Source of the DNA: Cercophora sp. LCS_1
Lineage: Eukaryota > Ascomycota > Sordariomycetes > Sordariales > Lasiosphaeriaceae
Direction of reading: 5' to 3'
NCBI GenBank assembly: GCA_036250225.1
Contig: JAPZLL010000006.1
Coordinates: 682,001-746,000, forward strand
Length of the DNA: 64,000 nucleotides
Shown piece by piece: positions 35,227 to 49,000 of the stretch (the first letter of the stretch is position 1; every line of letters begins with the position of its first letter). Both the position numbers and the translations under genes were made by a program. The notes below the pieces were generated by a model. The model was not told the origin of the DNA. It ran no database searches and saw only the letters and a list, made by a program, of their open reading frames with translations.

Positions 35227-38200
35227 TCAACGACCGCCCTGCTGCATCTTCAGCATCTCGCTCTGGTACCGGAGCTTGAAGCCGTTGCAGAGGGCTCTCA
35301 TGTCTGGATACTGGCTCTTGAGCAGCTCATACGCATGCGGTATCACCCGGACGCTCCAAGACACCACCGGCGACTTGGGACTCGACTTGAAGCACAAGTA
35401 GAAGTACCCAGGGTGCTTGGTGTCGACGCAGAAGAAGTACGCCGACCGGTTGGGGTTCGCAGCGATGTACACATTGAGGAATTTCTCTGCGTGGTCTGTT
35501 AGTCAAGTCACTCTCGCAATGCAAGGTACGGGATTCTTACCAAGGTCCGAGCGCGATTCCCCTCGGAACTTGTCGTGCCTCATGAGCTCGTCCACCTTCT
35601 TGGCCATGGCCTTGACGTGGTCCACAATCAACTCATCCAGATCTGAGTAGCTGTATTTGCTGCCGACTCGAAGCACTCGGCCCACCGAGAACTCGTTCTC
35701 CTTCTGCAGCTCGAGCACATCAATGTGCTGGTAAACACCGTCTGCCACCTTCCATGTAATGGCCAGGTGATCATTGCCCTTGGACGAGGGTCGGATAACA
35801 ACCTCGCCAGCCGGTTGACCGCCAAGGTACTCCTCGGCCTGTGTGCTGTTGAACGGCTTGAAGAGGGGGTGTTTGATGACTCGCTGTGTGCGGCCTGTGA
35901 TCTTGTCCTTCTCCCGAAGCTCCTCCCGGTCCTGGTCTTCCAGCCGGTAGTCCCACTGGCCGCGGTCGTGGTCGTAGTTCTTCCTATAAGGCCGGCGAAG
36001 CTCCTCCTCCCTCATTGTCAACTTGCAGACGAACTCCTTGCGGTTTAGGTCAACCACTTTGGCCCTGACTGTCTGTCCGGTCTGGAGCACGTCCTTGAGA
36101 GAGTGACGGTGCGAGATCTCGTGCGCTTCGATGCGTCCCTCAATACCGCAATCCAGCTTTACAATGGCAAAATCGTCCTTGACAACACGGACGTTGACGG
36201 GAACGATCATGCCCTCGCAGAGTGAGTCTTTGGTCTCGCCCGTGAACATGGTGAAGATTTGGTCGGTGGGGAGGGAGCCAAAGTTCTTGCGGAGCTCTTC
36301 GTAAGGTACTTGTAGCTCAGCACGGATCGTCTCCAGCGTTGCCCGCTTGCGTTGCTGGTATTCGCGTTCCAATTGCTCGGCATACTCCTCCAAGATCAGT
36401 TCGTTGACTTTCTCCTGCTCATCTTCCCTAAAGAGCTTGCGGACGATAGCCCCTGGCCCGTTCTCGTCTGTCTCAGCCTTGACATCCTCCTCATCCAGGC
36501 CCAGGGCATCCGCTGCTACCTTGCGAGCAAGATCGTAGTCCTCGGGGTGGATACGCGTATTATCAAGGGGATCCGAGTCAGGATTAGTGACCTCGTACTC
36601 GATATACAGGAAGCTGGCCGCATTGTTCCACACACGGGGACCAAGAACCGGAACCTTGTGTCGTTCTGGGTCGCCGACGAGCTCGTCACGCGATGACACT
36701 ACACCGCCGTTGGCGTTGATGCCCTTGACGAGAAGTGTTGCTTTTCGGGGACCGAGACCAGCCACGTAGGGCAAAAGATGCGCTGTATACGAGTCGGTCA
36801 TAGCCTCATTCAGGTCAACACCAACCAGGTTGACCATATCAACCATGGCTGTCTCGAGGACCTTGTAGAACTTGTCTTGAGGCAGGTAGCGCTGATAAGG
36901 GTGGATCAAGAGGGAGGCGACGTCCTTGCCCAAGGCGGCATATTCCTTCATCGGGTTCTGCAGGTACCGAGCAAGGGCAATGCAGTATCGGGTCAGCGAA
37001 CCGAGCGACGGATGCTCAGCGACCGCGCGCGGGCTGTCCTGATACAGACGCGCCACTTCGTCGTTGACGATGATAACCTCGAGCAAGTCGCTACGATAGT
37101 CGCCGAGATCCGGGTCTTCGTACTCGGGCCCCATAAGCCCCTTCTCGCTGATGAGGTTCTCGATGTCTTTGATCAATCGATGGGTGTCGGCAGAGAAGCC
37201 AGCAACACCAATGGCGTCAGGATTCCTTCGCTTGACCAGCTCCACAAAGGCATCCCGTTGGTCTTCGTTCCGAGCAAGATTGACAAACTTGCCATGCTCC
37301 AGCACCCTGCCGTCTTCATCGACCGACGTCCAGCAGATCGGATCTCGGTTAGGATCACCCATGCCGTTTGAGAGTGTCAAGACGCGAGGCGTGGTACCGA
37401 GGACCATACCCTTGGGCTTGAGGGGGGCTTGATCCAACCTCTTGAAGTACTCTTCTCGGCAGATCTTGAGCAACTCTTCTTGGCAAGCGGTCCGAAGTGA
37501 GTCTTTGACGCCCTTGGTAATGACTTTCTCGAGCTTGTTGAAGGCTGCGTCCAAAACCTTTTGCCTCTCCGCATTCCACGCATCGGCGAGCTCGCTGAAA
37601 TTGTCCGAGGCAAACTCGTTGTACAGCGAGCGCCTGAATTCGCGCTCGTTCTCGAGCGTCAACTGGACTTCAAGCAATCCTTCCTCCTCGGCCTTCATCA
37701 TCTTGAGAAAGATCTCTGGTCGAGCAGCGAGATCTCTGATGGTTTGGTTGACGAGGTACTTGACCTCGTAGTAGGGGTGGGACTCATCAATTTTGCGCAG
37801 ACCTTTTTCTGTCCGGCGGCAGCTGACCCAGCCCATCTGGTAGTAGTTGATTCTGAAGTGCTTCCGCATCCTGGGGCTGACGAATAGCTCTTCAGCATAC
37901 ATTTGACGAGCAGCGCTGATCACCTGGTCGCTGGTAGGGAAATCTCCGTCCACCAGGCTATCGGCGAGATCGAGAGGTAGTTGGGCAACATCGTCGGACG
38001 ACACCTTTCCGCCTTCCCGAAGGGCGTTCTGGGCTAGGCGGTCGGGTGTGATACCCAAGGCGCGCACAAACTTGTAGGTGCTCGACTTCCGAATGCGCTC
38101 AAAAAGTGCCGTCCTTGCTCCGGGCCGCTTCACTTCTCTAGACGCGCCGTTGCCCATGGCAGCGAGGTCCTTCAACTGAGTCGAATACTCAAAATTGAGG

Positions 38201-39630
38201 TAATCTTGGAGGTCTTGGAGCTCCTCAATAGTGGCTGCCTGGCGCACCATGTCTTCAACCATGTCATCCTGGACCGATACTTCCTGCTTCAGTCTGTTGA
38301 ATGTCGCCTCAAAGGTGTTGCGTTTCTCAACCAGCGAGCGGAACTTGATATCGAGCTCCAAGACTCGCCAAAGGTCATCTTGGGTCAGAAGCTTCTCGGC
38401 ATCGACCGCGTACTCTGGGCCGTCCGGATCGTCACGGTTGTGCTGGCTTTCAACCTTCTTGGCATGGATGAGATAGTCTCTGCGGTGCTGGAAGACGAAA
38501 GGAACTTCAAGCCCCTCGCCAAGGAAAAACTCAAGCACCTTGATAATTGCCTTGTTGAAGGGCAGGTGAAGGTCGCCGGGGAGCTGTTTTTTGGGCCACA
38601 TGAGGCCTGTGATCCAACGAGCCTCCTCTCTGAACTGGTCAGGAGTCATGTGAAGGTCCTTGAAGGGCTTCCTATCGAGTTGGAAACGCTCCGCTTCATC
38701 GTCGGCGCGAATCGCGTTATCCTCATCGGTAAGCATTTTCTCCTTGAGCTGCGAAGGTTCAAAGACATCCTTCAGCTCAATGTTCTGCTCCTCGCGCTCA
38801 CGGTCCTCCTCTTCCTCCTCCAATTGCAGGGCCCAGTCGTACTCCTCGCCATTACCAAAGATGGCCTCCATGTCATCGAGCGCATCTTTGTCAAGCCCGG
38901 TAGTGTCCACCCCGAGGCCACGATCTTTCGGGCGCGCCACCTCTTCGTCTTCTTGGCGCTGAATACGTTCTTCGTCATCCTCGGGGTAGTCTTCCTCGAT
39001 GAAGTCATCAAATTCGTCGGCTGCGGCGCGATGGCCCGAGCGACCGTAGGCACGCTCTTCGCCTGCATCATCGTCTTCATCGGAAAATATCGCATCCAGG
39101 CCGCGAGACTCGTTCCGATCCTCCTCTCGATGGCCGCGTTTCAGTCGTTTGAATTTTGTTTGCTGACCGCGTCTTAGCAAGTGACATAACATTTGCCAAA
39201 ACAAGACTTACTTGGGTCTGTGGTTTTCGCTCCCATTGAGGAATCGACTCCCCGATAAGGTCTAGATCTTCCTCGTCAAGGAGCTCTTCCTCCTCGCGCT
39301 CGCGCTTGCGTCGCCCCTTCTTCTTGCGGCGGTCGCGCCCCTCTGAACCACCGTCTTCATCTTCTTCTTCGTCTTCGTCGACAATGAACCCTTCGCGGAT
39401 CTGTGAGTGGGTTAGCCCACTAATGCGGTGCGAAGATTTGACAAGGGGAGGCGCACCCGTCTTGCCTCCTCTTCATCCTCATCGTCCTCCTCCTCCTCGC
39501 TGGAATCATCAATCCCGCCTTCTGTTGTTCTCTTGCGCGATTCACCGCCCTCTTCGTCGAATGACTCATCATCCTCTTCGTCGTCGAGCATCGCCTCCCC
39601 ATCAATGAGATCCCGCATGCTGTTGCTCAT
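35227..39630 (-). CDS. SPT6: Transcription elongation factor / histone chaperone Spt6
   Basis: Nuclear protein of 1414 aa that binds histones and elongating RNA polymerase II. Exons are 39457-39630, 39212-39400, 35541-39162 and 35227-35486; introns are 56, 49 and 54 nt. The start MSNSMRDLIDGEA was chosen because fungal Spt6 begins with this motif; the frame is open upstream. Visible order: very acidic N-terminus (about 1-240), helix-turn-helix region (about 300), YqgF/RuvC-like domain (about 710-850, starting PRVLTLSNGMGDP), helix-hairpin-helix (about 925, GPRKATLLVKGINANGG), S1 RNA-binding domain (about 1100-1170, CEGMIVPVNVRVVKDD) and tandem SH2 domain (about 1215 to the end). The tandem SH2 binds phosphorylated Rpb1 linker in yeast. 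The C-terminal 87 residues are on a separate exon. Length and domain order are normal for the family. Confidence 0.97.
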
Positions 39631-42326
39631 CTTGGCTGGCTTGCGCGGGGTCTCGCGCTTTGCAAATGGCACAGCGCGTGATCGGGTTTCGATTGGAAAA
39701 GTTCGCCTGTGAGTATGCGATGATAGTGGCGCACCTGATGTGAGAAAGGGTCGAAGAAGGCGATGGGGATGAACAAACGTTGTCAAAGGAGAAAGAGCAG
39801 AGCTCTCGTTGATTGGAAAGCTGCCTTGACGTTCAAAGATTGGATTTTTTGGTAAAGTTGCCGAGCACGTCCCAGGATGCGCCACGCGCCACGCGCCACA
39901 CACAACGCGTTCAGCCTCGTGCCAAGCTTTTCGCCTCTGTCCCGTGCAGCTGGCCCGTGCAGACTCCAGACTCCGAATCCAGGTCCATTCGGAATTCCCT
40001 TTTCTCGAAGCTCTTGTGACATTCCTGATCGACAACCCCGACACACGAAACAGATCAAGCACTTGGCAGCGTAAGTGCCATAAATCCGATGCTGTCTGAG
40101 TGAGCCATCCCGACTTGTAACAACGGCGGTTCACAGCTGCTACCAGTCGGTTGAACAAACCTGGACGAAGAATGTCAACACTCCTGCTCTCGTCATTCAC
40201 ATCTCATTCCCAGGTTTGAGGTTCTTTGCTGGCAAGCATACTTTTGGAGTGGTCCGCCTGGTTGCAGCGACAGACCTGGATTGGCCTGTCCTCCCTCAGC
40301 ACAATGCTCCGGCGCACCCGGGATTGTCCCTGCTAGACGAGAAACCAGGCCATCCATCAGAAATGAGAAGCAAGCAAAACAGTTCACAAATAGCCAACTC
40401 ATTGCCAGTCATAAGACTATCTCAGCAAGACACGGTTACCGCGAGGCACCAGCTTTAGGGCATTTATTCGCCATTGTCGTCCAACATATACTGTTCTCTT
40501 CTCAACAGTGGCTGAGCTGGACTGAGACCAATTCGCATTCGCCACAGCGAAAACCAAGACTGGCTTTTACACCTCTCCTGTCAAGTCCACGCGAGTCACC
40601 AATGCGACGGGATGTCTATTTCCCACTCTCAGCAAGTGAAAATAATACAGTCCGGATGCTTCCTGAAATGACTTGGAGACTTCAAGCACTATTCGCGGGC
40701 CCGATACAATAACAACCGCCAGCCCATCCTGGAAGCCTTTGAGCGTCTTGGTCTAGCGGGCACTCTGTCCAATAGTCTGCTGGGTAAAGTCACTTCAAGC
40801 GCGAGTGACCACGTTGTGTAGCTCGAGCTTTTGTCAGCCACTTGCTTCCAGTTCTCTCTGCCGTTGATGAAGCTGGGTTGCCGGCGGCTATTCCGTCAAT
40901 GGTAGAATGCCGTGGTTTTTATCGCTCTCAACGGCGCTTGGGGCCAAAATGAAGGTTGTCACCCACTTTTGCCATCCCGCCCATCTGGCTGGCAACATCG
41001 CCACAAAACATAGCAGTGACCGTGTCTTGAAGAATTTGATGCGGATGGCCTACAATGCCCTCAGGCTAATCATCGGGGTCCTCGCACGAGACACGCTCGG
41101 TGAAATGCATGTGGTTTCTTGGCTGCTTTATGGTTGTGCTTCAATAATGGCCAATCGCCGAGCCGTTGGCGGCTCGTCACAGAGCCAATCACCACGGCAT
41201 GCCTCACATGAGACGAGGCCGGTTTTGCCATCAGGTTGGTGCTTGGAGTTTGGGGCGCGCTTCCAAGGGACAAATCCCTCCCAGAGGATCACGGCGCCCC
41301 TATCTTGTGGGCAACCGAAAGCACCTACAGGATGGAGATGCGCTCACTCTATTGACTGCATATGTAATACCGGGCGCAAGCAAGGGGATGCTTGGTTGTT
41401 GATGCGACAGTTCGAGCCCCTCCCATCCATCCATCCATCCCCCGCCTTGAGCTCTGGTCGCACTGTCCAGGATTGCCACTGCAACACTGTGCTCCGGGCC
41501 TCTGCTTGTGGCGTCCAACAATGCTTCAAGGCGATCAGCGGAAGCATGACGGGGCAGTATTGCTGTGCTCAGAGAAAAAGCCAACTGGATCTCGACGTCC
41601 AAGATATGATGTGCGGCTATTGACGCCCAACACTCGCCTTGCGACCTGGAGGACATTGCTTGAACGCCTGACCGCGACTGAGGAGCAGGCCAGTGCTAAA
41701 ATAGACGAGCCACTGGTCTTGCGGGACAAGCCATATCCTTGCAGCAGCAACTTTGCCCTTGACAATCAGGAACACCCCTCCTTTTGTCCCATCGTTCCCC
41801 TCTTGCAGCGGCCAACCGACCTCCCACATTGACTGAGCAGATCCGCGAGAACCTGCCGGGCATCTCGCATCTCCCAAGACTGCTTGTCTTGACTGTGCCA
41901 ACCTTTCAAACGGTCTTTTTGACTGCTGCGACTCATCCCGCATTCGCCATCGCGCGCCGCACTCCGTTCCGTGACGAGAGTGCCCCTCGCTGATAAAGCC
42001 CGGCGAAGACACCAGCTGTACCACCGCGTCAGGACCGACATCGCCTCTCTATAAGCCGCAGTTTCGGTTGTGGCAATCTCCATTGACCCGAGGAACGCTC
42101 GTCGTGTCGTGGACGCGCTTCCAGGTCATATCTGCCCTGGTCGGCAATAGAGTCGACGCAAGCAAACAGCGCCTTTTGCGACGCCGCATATCGACCTCTG
42201 GTAGTATTTTGTGACGACGAGACAACCTACGCCGTAACGAGCACTGCTGATAGCTCGAAACCCTTCCAACCTCGCGGCGCCGAATCCCGGTGACATCGAA
42301 CGAGGTCCCGCTAAGATCCGCGCATC
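39631..42326. promoter_or_regulatory. Divergent intergenic region SPT6 / STE7 (2.7 kb)
   Basis: This region separates two divergently transcribed genes and must hold both promoters. A frame of 238 codons at 40907-41623 is not supported by domains. A (CATC)n run lies near 41430-41446. Long upstream regions are common for signalling-kinase genes, and a long 5' UTR with introns is possible on the right. Confidence 0.55.
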
Positions 42327-43764
42327 ATGGCTGACGGCGGATTCGCCCCGCGCTCTATGAAGCGCAAGAATGTCAAGGGGCTCGCCTTGACGCCTGCCGC
42401 CCCCAAGCCTCCGCCGACCGCTGAGAACGCCGGTCTAAGGAACGGCCCGGGCGGAAAAGACGATGACAAGGACGGCAAGTTGGAAATCGGCATCGAGTTC
42501 AACCTTGACCTGAAGCCAGACGACTTGGAGATCATCAAGGATCTGGGTGCTGGCAATGGTGGCACAGTGAGCAAAGTCAGGCACATCCCGACGAACACCG
42601 TCATGGCACGCAAGGTATGACCAACGAAGCGACTGTAAGGGAAGTACTTACCTGGTTAGATCATACACGTCGAAGCAAAGAGAGAAATGCGCAAGCGCAT
42701 CGTTCGTGAGCTTCAAATCATGCACGGTTGCCATTCCGACTACATTGTTACTTTCTATGGCGCGTTTCTCAACGACAACAGCGATGTCATTATGTGCATG
42801 GAGTACATGGACGTTGGGTAGGTATAGCAACCAAGAAAACGGGGCGCTGCTGACAGGTCATAGTGCCCTTGACCGTGTTTCGCGGGTTTTTGGACCGGTC
42901 CGTGTTGACGTCCTGGGTAAGATCGCTGAGGCAACACTCGGCGGTTTGACATACCTCTACTCCAAGCACCACATCATGCACCGAGACATCAAACCGTCCA
43001 ATATCCTAGTCAACTCAAAGGGGCACATAAAGCTCTGCGATTTCGGTGTCTCGGGAGAATTGGTCAACTCGGTCGCCGACACTTTTGTTGGAACGTCCAC
43101 ATACATGGCTCCCGAAAGAATTCAGGGTGAGAAGTACACGGTAAAGTCAGACGTCTGGAGTTTTGGTTTGACGATTATGGAGCTGGCCATTGGCAAGTTC
43201 CCGTTCTCGTCAAACGAGGAGTATGAGGAGGATAACGCGCCCGCCGGTATTCTCGACTTGTTGCAACAAATTGTTCACGAGCCGGCGCCGAGACTGCCGA
43301 AGAGTGACGCTTTCCCACAGATTCTCGACGACATGATTCAAAAATGCTTGTTTAAGACGCCCGACAAGCGACCCACTCCCCAAGAACTCTACGTGCGTCA
43401 GAACCGTGGTCATTTCGGATACTTGGCTGACAGTGTGCTAGGACCGTGACCCCTTTGTCCAGGCCGCGAAGAGGACACCTGTTGATCTTCGGGAATGGGC
43501 ATGCGGGCTGATGGATCGCGACAACCGCAAGTCGCACCTTGCACCCCAACTATCGCCGGCCACACAAGAACTTTTGCGGTCCAGCGACTCACCTACATAC
43601 CTCCAATCCGAACCAACACCCACTTCGGGTAAGTCAAATGCTCTAGTTCTATGTTGCATTCTAAGAAAACAACAGGTTACCGTCAAGATCCCAGATACGC
43701 AACGGACCAGGCGTTGGCGTCCCAGGTGGATCGCTTGTATATTCGGGATTGGGATCGCGAGTAA
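42327..43764 (+). CDS. STE7: MAP kinase kinase, Ste7/Mst7 type
   Basis: Dual-specificity kinase of 416 aa in the mating/invasive-growth MAPK cascade. Exons are 42327-42614, 42660-42817, 42864-43392, 43442-43628 and 43676-43764; all four introns are 45-49 nt. The glycine loop is near residues 73-80 and the ATP-binding lysine is K96 in VMARK. The catalytic HRD is at 188-190 and DFG at 208-210. The activation loop SVADT carries the expected S218 and T222. A likely MAPK docking site, KRKNVKGLAL, lies at residues 12-21. Length and the loop ELVNSVADTFVGT place it with Ste7/Mst7/MEK-2, not Pbs2 or Mkk1, which are longer. The upstream MAPKKK (Ste11) and downstream MAPK (Fus3/Pmk1) are not in the window. 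The last exon ends RDWDRE. Confidence 0.95.
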
Positions 43765-44250
43765 AGATGATAGAAATGGTCCAGTGAGACAAGGGCGCTT
43801 TGGTCAACAACGCCGTTCCAGCTACTCTTTATACAATACTCCAGCTGGTTGTGTTTGCCCGTCTCGACGAAGACAGCTACCGGTTGATGAGCTTGCAAAG
43901 GGGTAGCTTCAAGCAATTTTGTGTATGTGACCAATAATCTGGCGTTGTCGTGGCAAGATAGACTCAGGCTCGTATGGGGCGCTTTCCTTGCATAAAATAG
44001 TGTTCCGCTTTTCACGATGCGGGCTTCCTTGATGGTGCTTGATTTCCTTTTCTCTTAGAGATGATGTTGCGGTAAAGGATATTGACCCGAATGGATGCTT
44101 CGTGGCACGTCGAATGTGGGATGGAATGAGAGCTTCAAGGGGGTACAAGTTTGCTTGAGCGAGTGTCTATGCAGGACAGCAGCATCTGTTGGATCACCGA
44201 TGTCGAACATTCCGTAGATAACGTGGATTTGTGGTTATTTGTCTTAACAG
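43765..44250. terminator. Convergent 3' intergenic region STE7 / HAD gene
   Basis: The two genes end toward each other, so this 486-nt stretch should hold both 3' UTRs and polyadenylation regions. No gene is seen. Confidence 0.55.
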
Positions 44251-45264
44251 TTAAAGCAGCCCTTTATCCAGCACGTCTATCAGCTCATCCAACCGCGTTA
44301 TCACCAGGTCTGTATGTTCATGGTCAGCCAGATGTCGATTCACATCATTGACCAACAACACCGTCTTGGCACCTGCCCTCCGCCCTGCCGTGATGTCATC
44401 AATGCTGTCGCCGACCATGATCAGTTGACTAGCGTCTGCCACTTCTTCCCCAGTCGAGGTTGGCACCAGCCCATCTGCCTCGTCTTGGCTTGTCTCCGCG
44501 GGCCGTGAGGCTTCGTCCGCCTCCGAGAAGGGAACGCCAGACTCGCCGGTGCTGCGTCGCACCAAACCCCAGCTCCGTGCGATGTGAAGAATGCCTGCAG
44601 GGTCTGGTTTTGGTGGCCAGAAGTCTCGCGTAACAATGGGCGCAAACACAGAACCCGTAAGGAATTTGGAGAGGAGGTTGTGTACCGGTGCGTCAAAGTT
44701 GCGGGTGCAGATGCCTTTCCGAACACCTCGCGAATCAAGGTAGGTCATGAGAGCGACGAGACCCGGCTGCGCAACCTGCGTGAGCATGGCGGTGCGCTCG
44801 ATATTGCGGATGAGCTCCATTGCCCGGTGTTGCTCGTCAGCCGTGGGGAGAGAGTAGACATGTTCGAGTATGTCCCGTCCCTTGGGAATGCCCAATTCGG
44901 ACCGCATCTCGGCGAACATGTAGGTTTGCGGCTCGCTGCGGGGTGTCAGCAGCGTGTTTTATAAGGTTGTTGTAAATAGGGTGCGGCGCAAACAGTGGTG
45001 GGTTTCAACGTAGAAGATAGATGTGCTTGATTTCACGATCCCTGCTTGACTTACACGCATCCGGCCCCCTGTCCTGCCGTTGCTGGTACATGGGAGACGG
45101 TCGAGCGATATGAAGAACGGAGAGGATCCTGACAAAATCACTCACCAAAGTGTACCGTCCACATCGAATACGATGCCTTCTAGCTTCCGTCTCTGTTGAG
45201 AACCATTCGTCGAGGCGCCCAGGGGCGCAAATCTCCATGCCCTGGAAGTTGTGGTTGAGGCCAT
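44251..45264 (-). CDS. HAD-superfamily hydrolase (phosphoglycolate-phosphatase-like)
   Basis: Predicted phosphatase of 267 aa. Exons are 45146-45264 and 44251-44935. The 210-nt intron is long for this window; splicing joins FDVDGTL to CEPQTYM and keeps the phase. Motif I DVDGT has the nucleophile D34 and acid D36. Motif II lies in GICTRNFD, motif III is the lysine of PPKPDP, and motif IV is GDSIDD. The cap between motifs I and II is helical, as in subfamily IA. A polar insertion rich in Glu, Ser and Asp (about residues 170-210) separates motifs III and IV. The substrate is not visible from sequence. It resembles small uncharacterised yeast and fungal HAD proteins. The frame downstream of the intron also has a Met (44919), but starting there would lose the nucleophile. 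Confidence 0.9.
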
Positions 45265-46067
45265 CCTGGTCCAGATTTTATACATCTAAACGGCTGGCCG
45301 GTATGCTTGTATATGTTTAGAGAATGCGCGGGTAGCTTTCAGTTTAATTATTAATGAGAGACTCAACAGAGAGAATAGCGCAGCTGACGTCTCTATTTTG
45401 CAGCGCAATCTCTCTGAGAAGAGGATGAACTTATGAAGTGAGTGAGTGCCCTCCTCCGTAGCAGGGATGTCAGCTTTGCACAACCCCCACCATAGAATCT
45501 GTGAACAGAAAATATGTCTCTTCGGCACTATTCCATCTGCATTGAAGGACCCAAGCCCTTATTTATGGCTAAAGAAGTGTTCTAGTGGGAGACTATAAGC
45601 ACATGATCGACCCATGGAAGTGTTCAAGTAGTTAAAGGTAGCATTCAGGGGGCGAAGTAAATCCAATGGGTGTGATACGACATCTTTTTCTTGTTCAGTG
45701 CGGGCTGGTTCTTGGTTCTTTTATCTCCCTGCAATCGCGACCAAGAGGGGCCCCACGACCACTGCCCTGGCTGTCCTGAAACCGGTAAGCTCCGCCCTGC
45801 CTGAAGCTTGTCCCGCGCAAAGACGAGCCTTCCAGCGTGCTGGGTTGTAACCCGTGCCGTGATTTGCTGATTGTCAACCCAGTGACATCAACCTTGCCGT
45901 CCCGCGCGCTCCGACCTGCTTCTTTCTCTCCACCCCAGGCTCTCAGCGAAGCTCCGTTCCATCTCCACCGGCCAACGATTCGTGAGAGAGATATCCCTCG
46001 GAGATCCCCGACACCTTACATTACTATGTTTTGAGCTTGTCAGCATCACGAAACGGCCTGACATGCG
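45265..46067. promoter_or_regulatory. Divergent promoter region HAD gene / BRE4-like gene
   Basis: This 803-nt stretch separates two gene starts that point away from each other. No gene or RNA is supported in it. Confidence 0.6.
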
Positions 46068-49000
46068 ATGAATTCTTCCTCTCCGGCGCCGTCGACGGCC
46101 CAGTGGCCACCACGACGGCCCTCAAAACGAAGCGTTAGCTATGCTCTTTGTTCCAACAATTCCCCGCCCGCTGACATCTGGTGGCACAGAAACTGCGCAA
46201 TGGCACCTTCATCATCCCTACGACGGGCGAGCGGTCGCGCCGCAGCTTTACCCTCCGGCTGACGCGCCCTGAGCAGACCGACGGTGCTGGCAGTACCAGC
46301 ACATTGCCCTTTTCCTCGGCCCGGCGAGACCTGAAGGAACGAGCCCAGACTGCGGCGCACAACATTCGTGACGGTGCTGACCGTCTGCTGAAATGGTTGA
46401 ACTCGCCGACTGGCCATGGCGTGCTCAAATGCACCCTCGCATACTCCATCGCAAGTTTGGCGACATTCTGGTCTCCCATCTCTGAGTTCCTTGGCAAGCC
46501 GGACGGTAAGCACGTGGTTGCCACCATCACGGTTTACTTCCACCCGGCTAGAACGGCGGGTTCCATGATTGAGGCGATCCTGATTGCGTTGGTGGCCATC
46601 GCGTATGCCGAAGTCGTCTCGATCTTGTCCATGTGCACCTCGGTGTTATTTGGGTCCACGTTCGCCATGGTACCGCTCGCCCACGCGCTCGTCTTGGCCG
46701 TCTTTATAGGCGGTGGCTTTGGCTGCATAGGATGGGTCAAGCAGAAGATGAACAACCCGTTGGTGGATGTCGGGAGCACGCTGGCATCACTGGCCATCAT
46801 TGCCGTTGTCACCAAGGAGACGGCGGTTTTCAGTCACGTCTTCTCCAACGTGAAGATTGTCCAGATTTTTAAGATGCTGGTCATGGGCATCACGACTACA
46901 ACTTTGGTGAACCTGTTGATCTGGAGGGTTTCGGCCGTTGTTCTGCTGCGTCAGTCAATGACCAAGGCTTCCGCTTCTCTGGGTGACATGTTGGCTATGA
47001 TCACTCGTGGCTTCCTCAGCGGGTCAGAGGAGGACTTGCTTTCTGCAGAATTCAACACAGCATCAACGGCATACACCACTGCTTATCCCCAACTGACTAG
47101 AAACCTCCGAGAGTCCAAGTTTGAGCGCTACTTTGTTGGCCATGAAAAGCTCTACCAACTCGACCGGGCGGTGGTGAGGTCGATGGAGACATTGGCTCAA
47201 TCCATAGGTGGACTGAGAAGTGCGGCGAACACCCAGTTTGCGCTGCTCGGAGAGCCAGGCGAGCTGTCTCCGGTAGTCTCGCCTGCGGCGGGGGTTTTGT
47301 CGCCAACGGGGCAGAGATCACTCGATGCGGCGCTGCAGAACAAGGATAGAAATGTGTATGCCACACTGTCATCCATTGAGGAGGCGTCTGACGAGAGCAA
47401 CGACGAAAGACTTGGCTGCAGTTATGAGAACGCAGCGTGTGGCTATGGGCCTTCTTCCGGCGATGCGTCGACGACGGTCGGCTCAACCTTTCGCCACTCA
47501 TCAGAGATTTTCGAGACCTTTATCGCTCTGCTTGGGCCTTCCATGAAATCGCTTGCCTATACCCTTTCCGAAGTCTTACGGGAGCCGCCATTCGGATCGG
47601 CTCCCAAGTACGAGATTACAATTAACGACCACTTTCGCCATAGCCTTACCGATGCTTTGAGTCTGTATAATACGGCGAGGCGGAGCGCTTTGCAGGAGCT
47701 GTACAAAACATTGGAGCTGAGACGGACCAGGACAGAGAAACTCCAGGCCGACTTTGAAGAGGTGGCTGCGGCCTGTGGGCATTTCAGCTTCAGCCTCCAG
47801 ACCTTTGGCGAAGAGATGCAAAAGTATTTGGACGTGTTGGATGACCTCAAGTATGCCAGCCAGCACAAAACGCGGAGCTGGGAGTGGATGAAATGGTGGA
47901 GAGATGCCAAAGCACGCAAGTATCAGATCATTCCGTACGACAATGAGGAGAGTCAGACGTTGATCAAGCCGATCAAGAAGACTGCCATGCCGCGAGGTGT
48001 TGCAGACACCATGGTGATGCGACGAGACGCCTATAGTTGGGAGGCGGCGGGCAAGTCTACAGGGTTTGTTGCGAGGGCGTCGCAAAAGTTTCTGCGTTTC
48101 ATGAGGAAGTTGGCCAGGGATGACAGTAAGTTGCCTTACGGTACGTAGTGGGCTCGCTAACCATCATAGTCCGCTTTGGATTGAAAGTCGGCGCCGGAGC
48201 AGCTTTCTGGGCGTCCTTTTCCTTCTTCCCGCAGACTAGGGAGTTGTATCAGCACTGGAGAGGCGAATGGGGCCTGTTGTCGTTCATGATTGTGTGTTCC
48301 ATGACGGTTGGTGCCTCCAATACGACTGGTTGGGCACGATTTATGGGAACGCTGATCGGCGTCGGCTGCACGCTCATCAACTGGAACGTCACACAAGGCA
48401 ACGCGATTGGCCTCATCCTCATGGGCTGGTTTGTGGCGTTCTGGAGCTTCTGGATGATAGTGGCACGAGGCAAGGCGCCACTGGGCCGTATAACGCTTCT
48501 GGCTTACAATGTGTCGACGCTCTACGCCTACAGCCTCTCGCAGTCGGTCGACGACGACGATGATGACGAGGGTGGTGCCAATCCAATTATCGGTGAGATT
48601 GTTCGCCACCGCTTCGTGGCAGTCACGGCCGGTATCCTCTGGGGTCTTGTGGTCTGCCGCGTTATCTGGCCGATTTCAGCACGCAAGAAGTTCAAAGAGG
48701 GCCTCAGTATGCTGTACCTCCAGATGGGACTGATCTGGAAGCGTGGGCCGCTTGCCATCCTCCTTAGAAGTGACTGCAGCCGCTCATACCTCCGGTCTGG
48801 CGAGCAGGCGGCCCTCCAAAAGTATGCCGCCCGACTGGATAAGCTCCTCGGCAGCGCAGCGTCGGAGTTTGAGCTCCGCGGACCGTTCCCCGCTGAACAG
48901 AGCGAGCGGCTCATGCGGTGCACACATCGCATTCTTGATGCCTTTTACGCCATGTCGCTGGTCACGCAACGCAAGCGCGGGCTGACGGATGGTGAAAGGG

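Noticed and set aside
38206..39177. 323-codon plus-strand frame opposite SPT6
   Set aside because: It is the antisense shadow of the acidic and conserved SPT6 coding region and has no domain of its own.
40907..41623. 238-codon plus-strand frame upstream of STE7
   Set aside because: No homology recognised, cysteine- and serine-rich random composition, and minus-strand frames overlap it.
48126..48169. Two separate genes for the BRE4-like protein
   Set aside because: A 44-nt GT-AG intron with a GCTAAC branch joins the frames in phase, and both halves belong to one family architecture.
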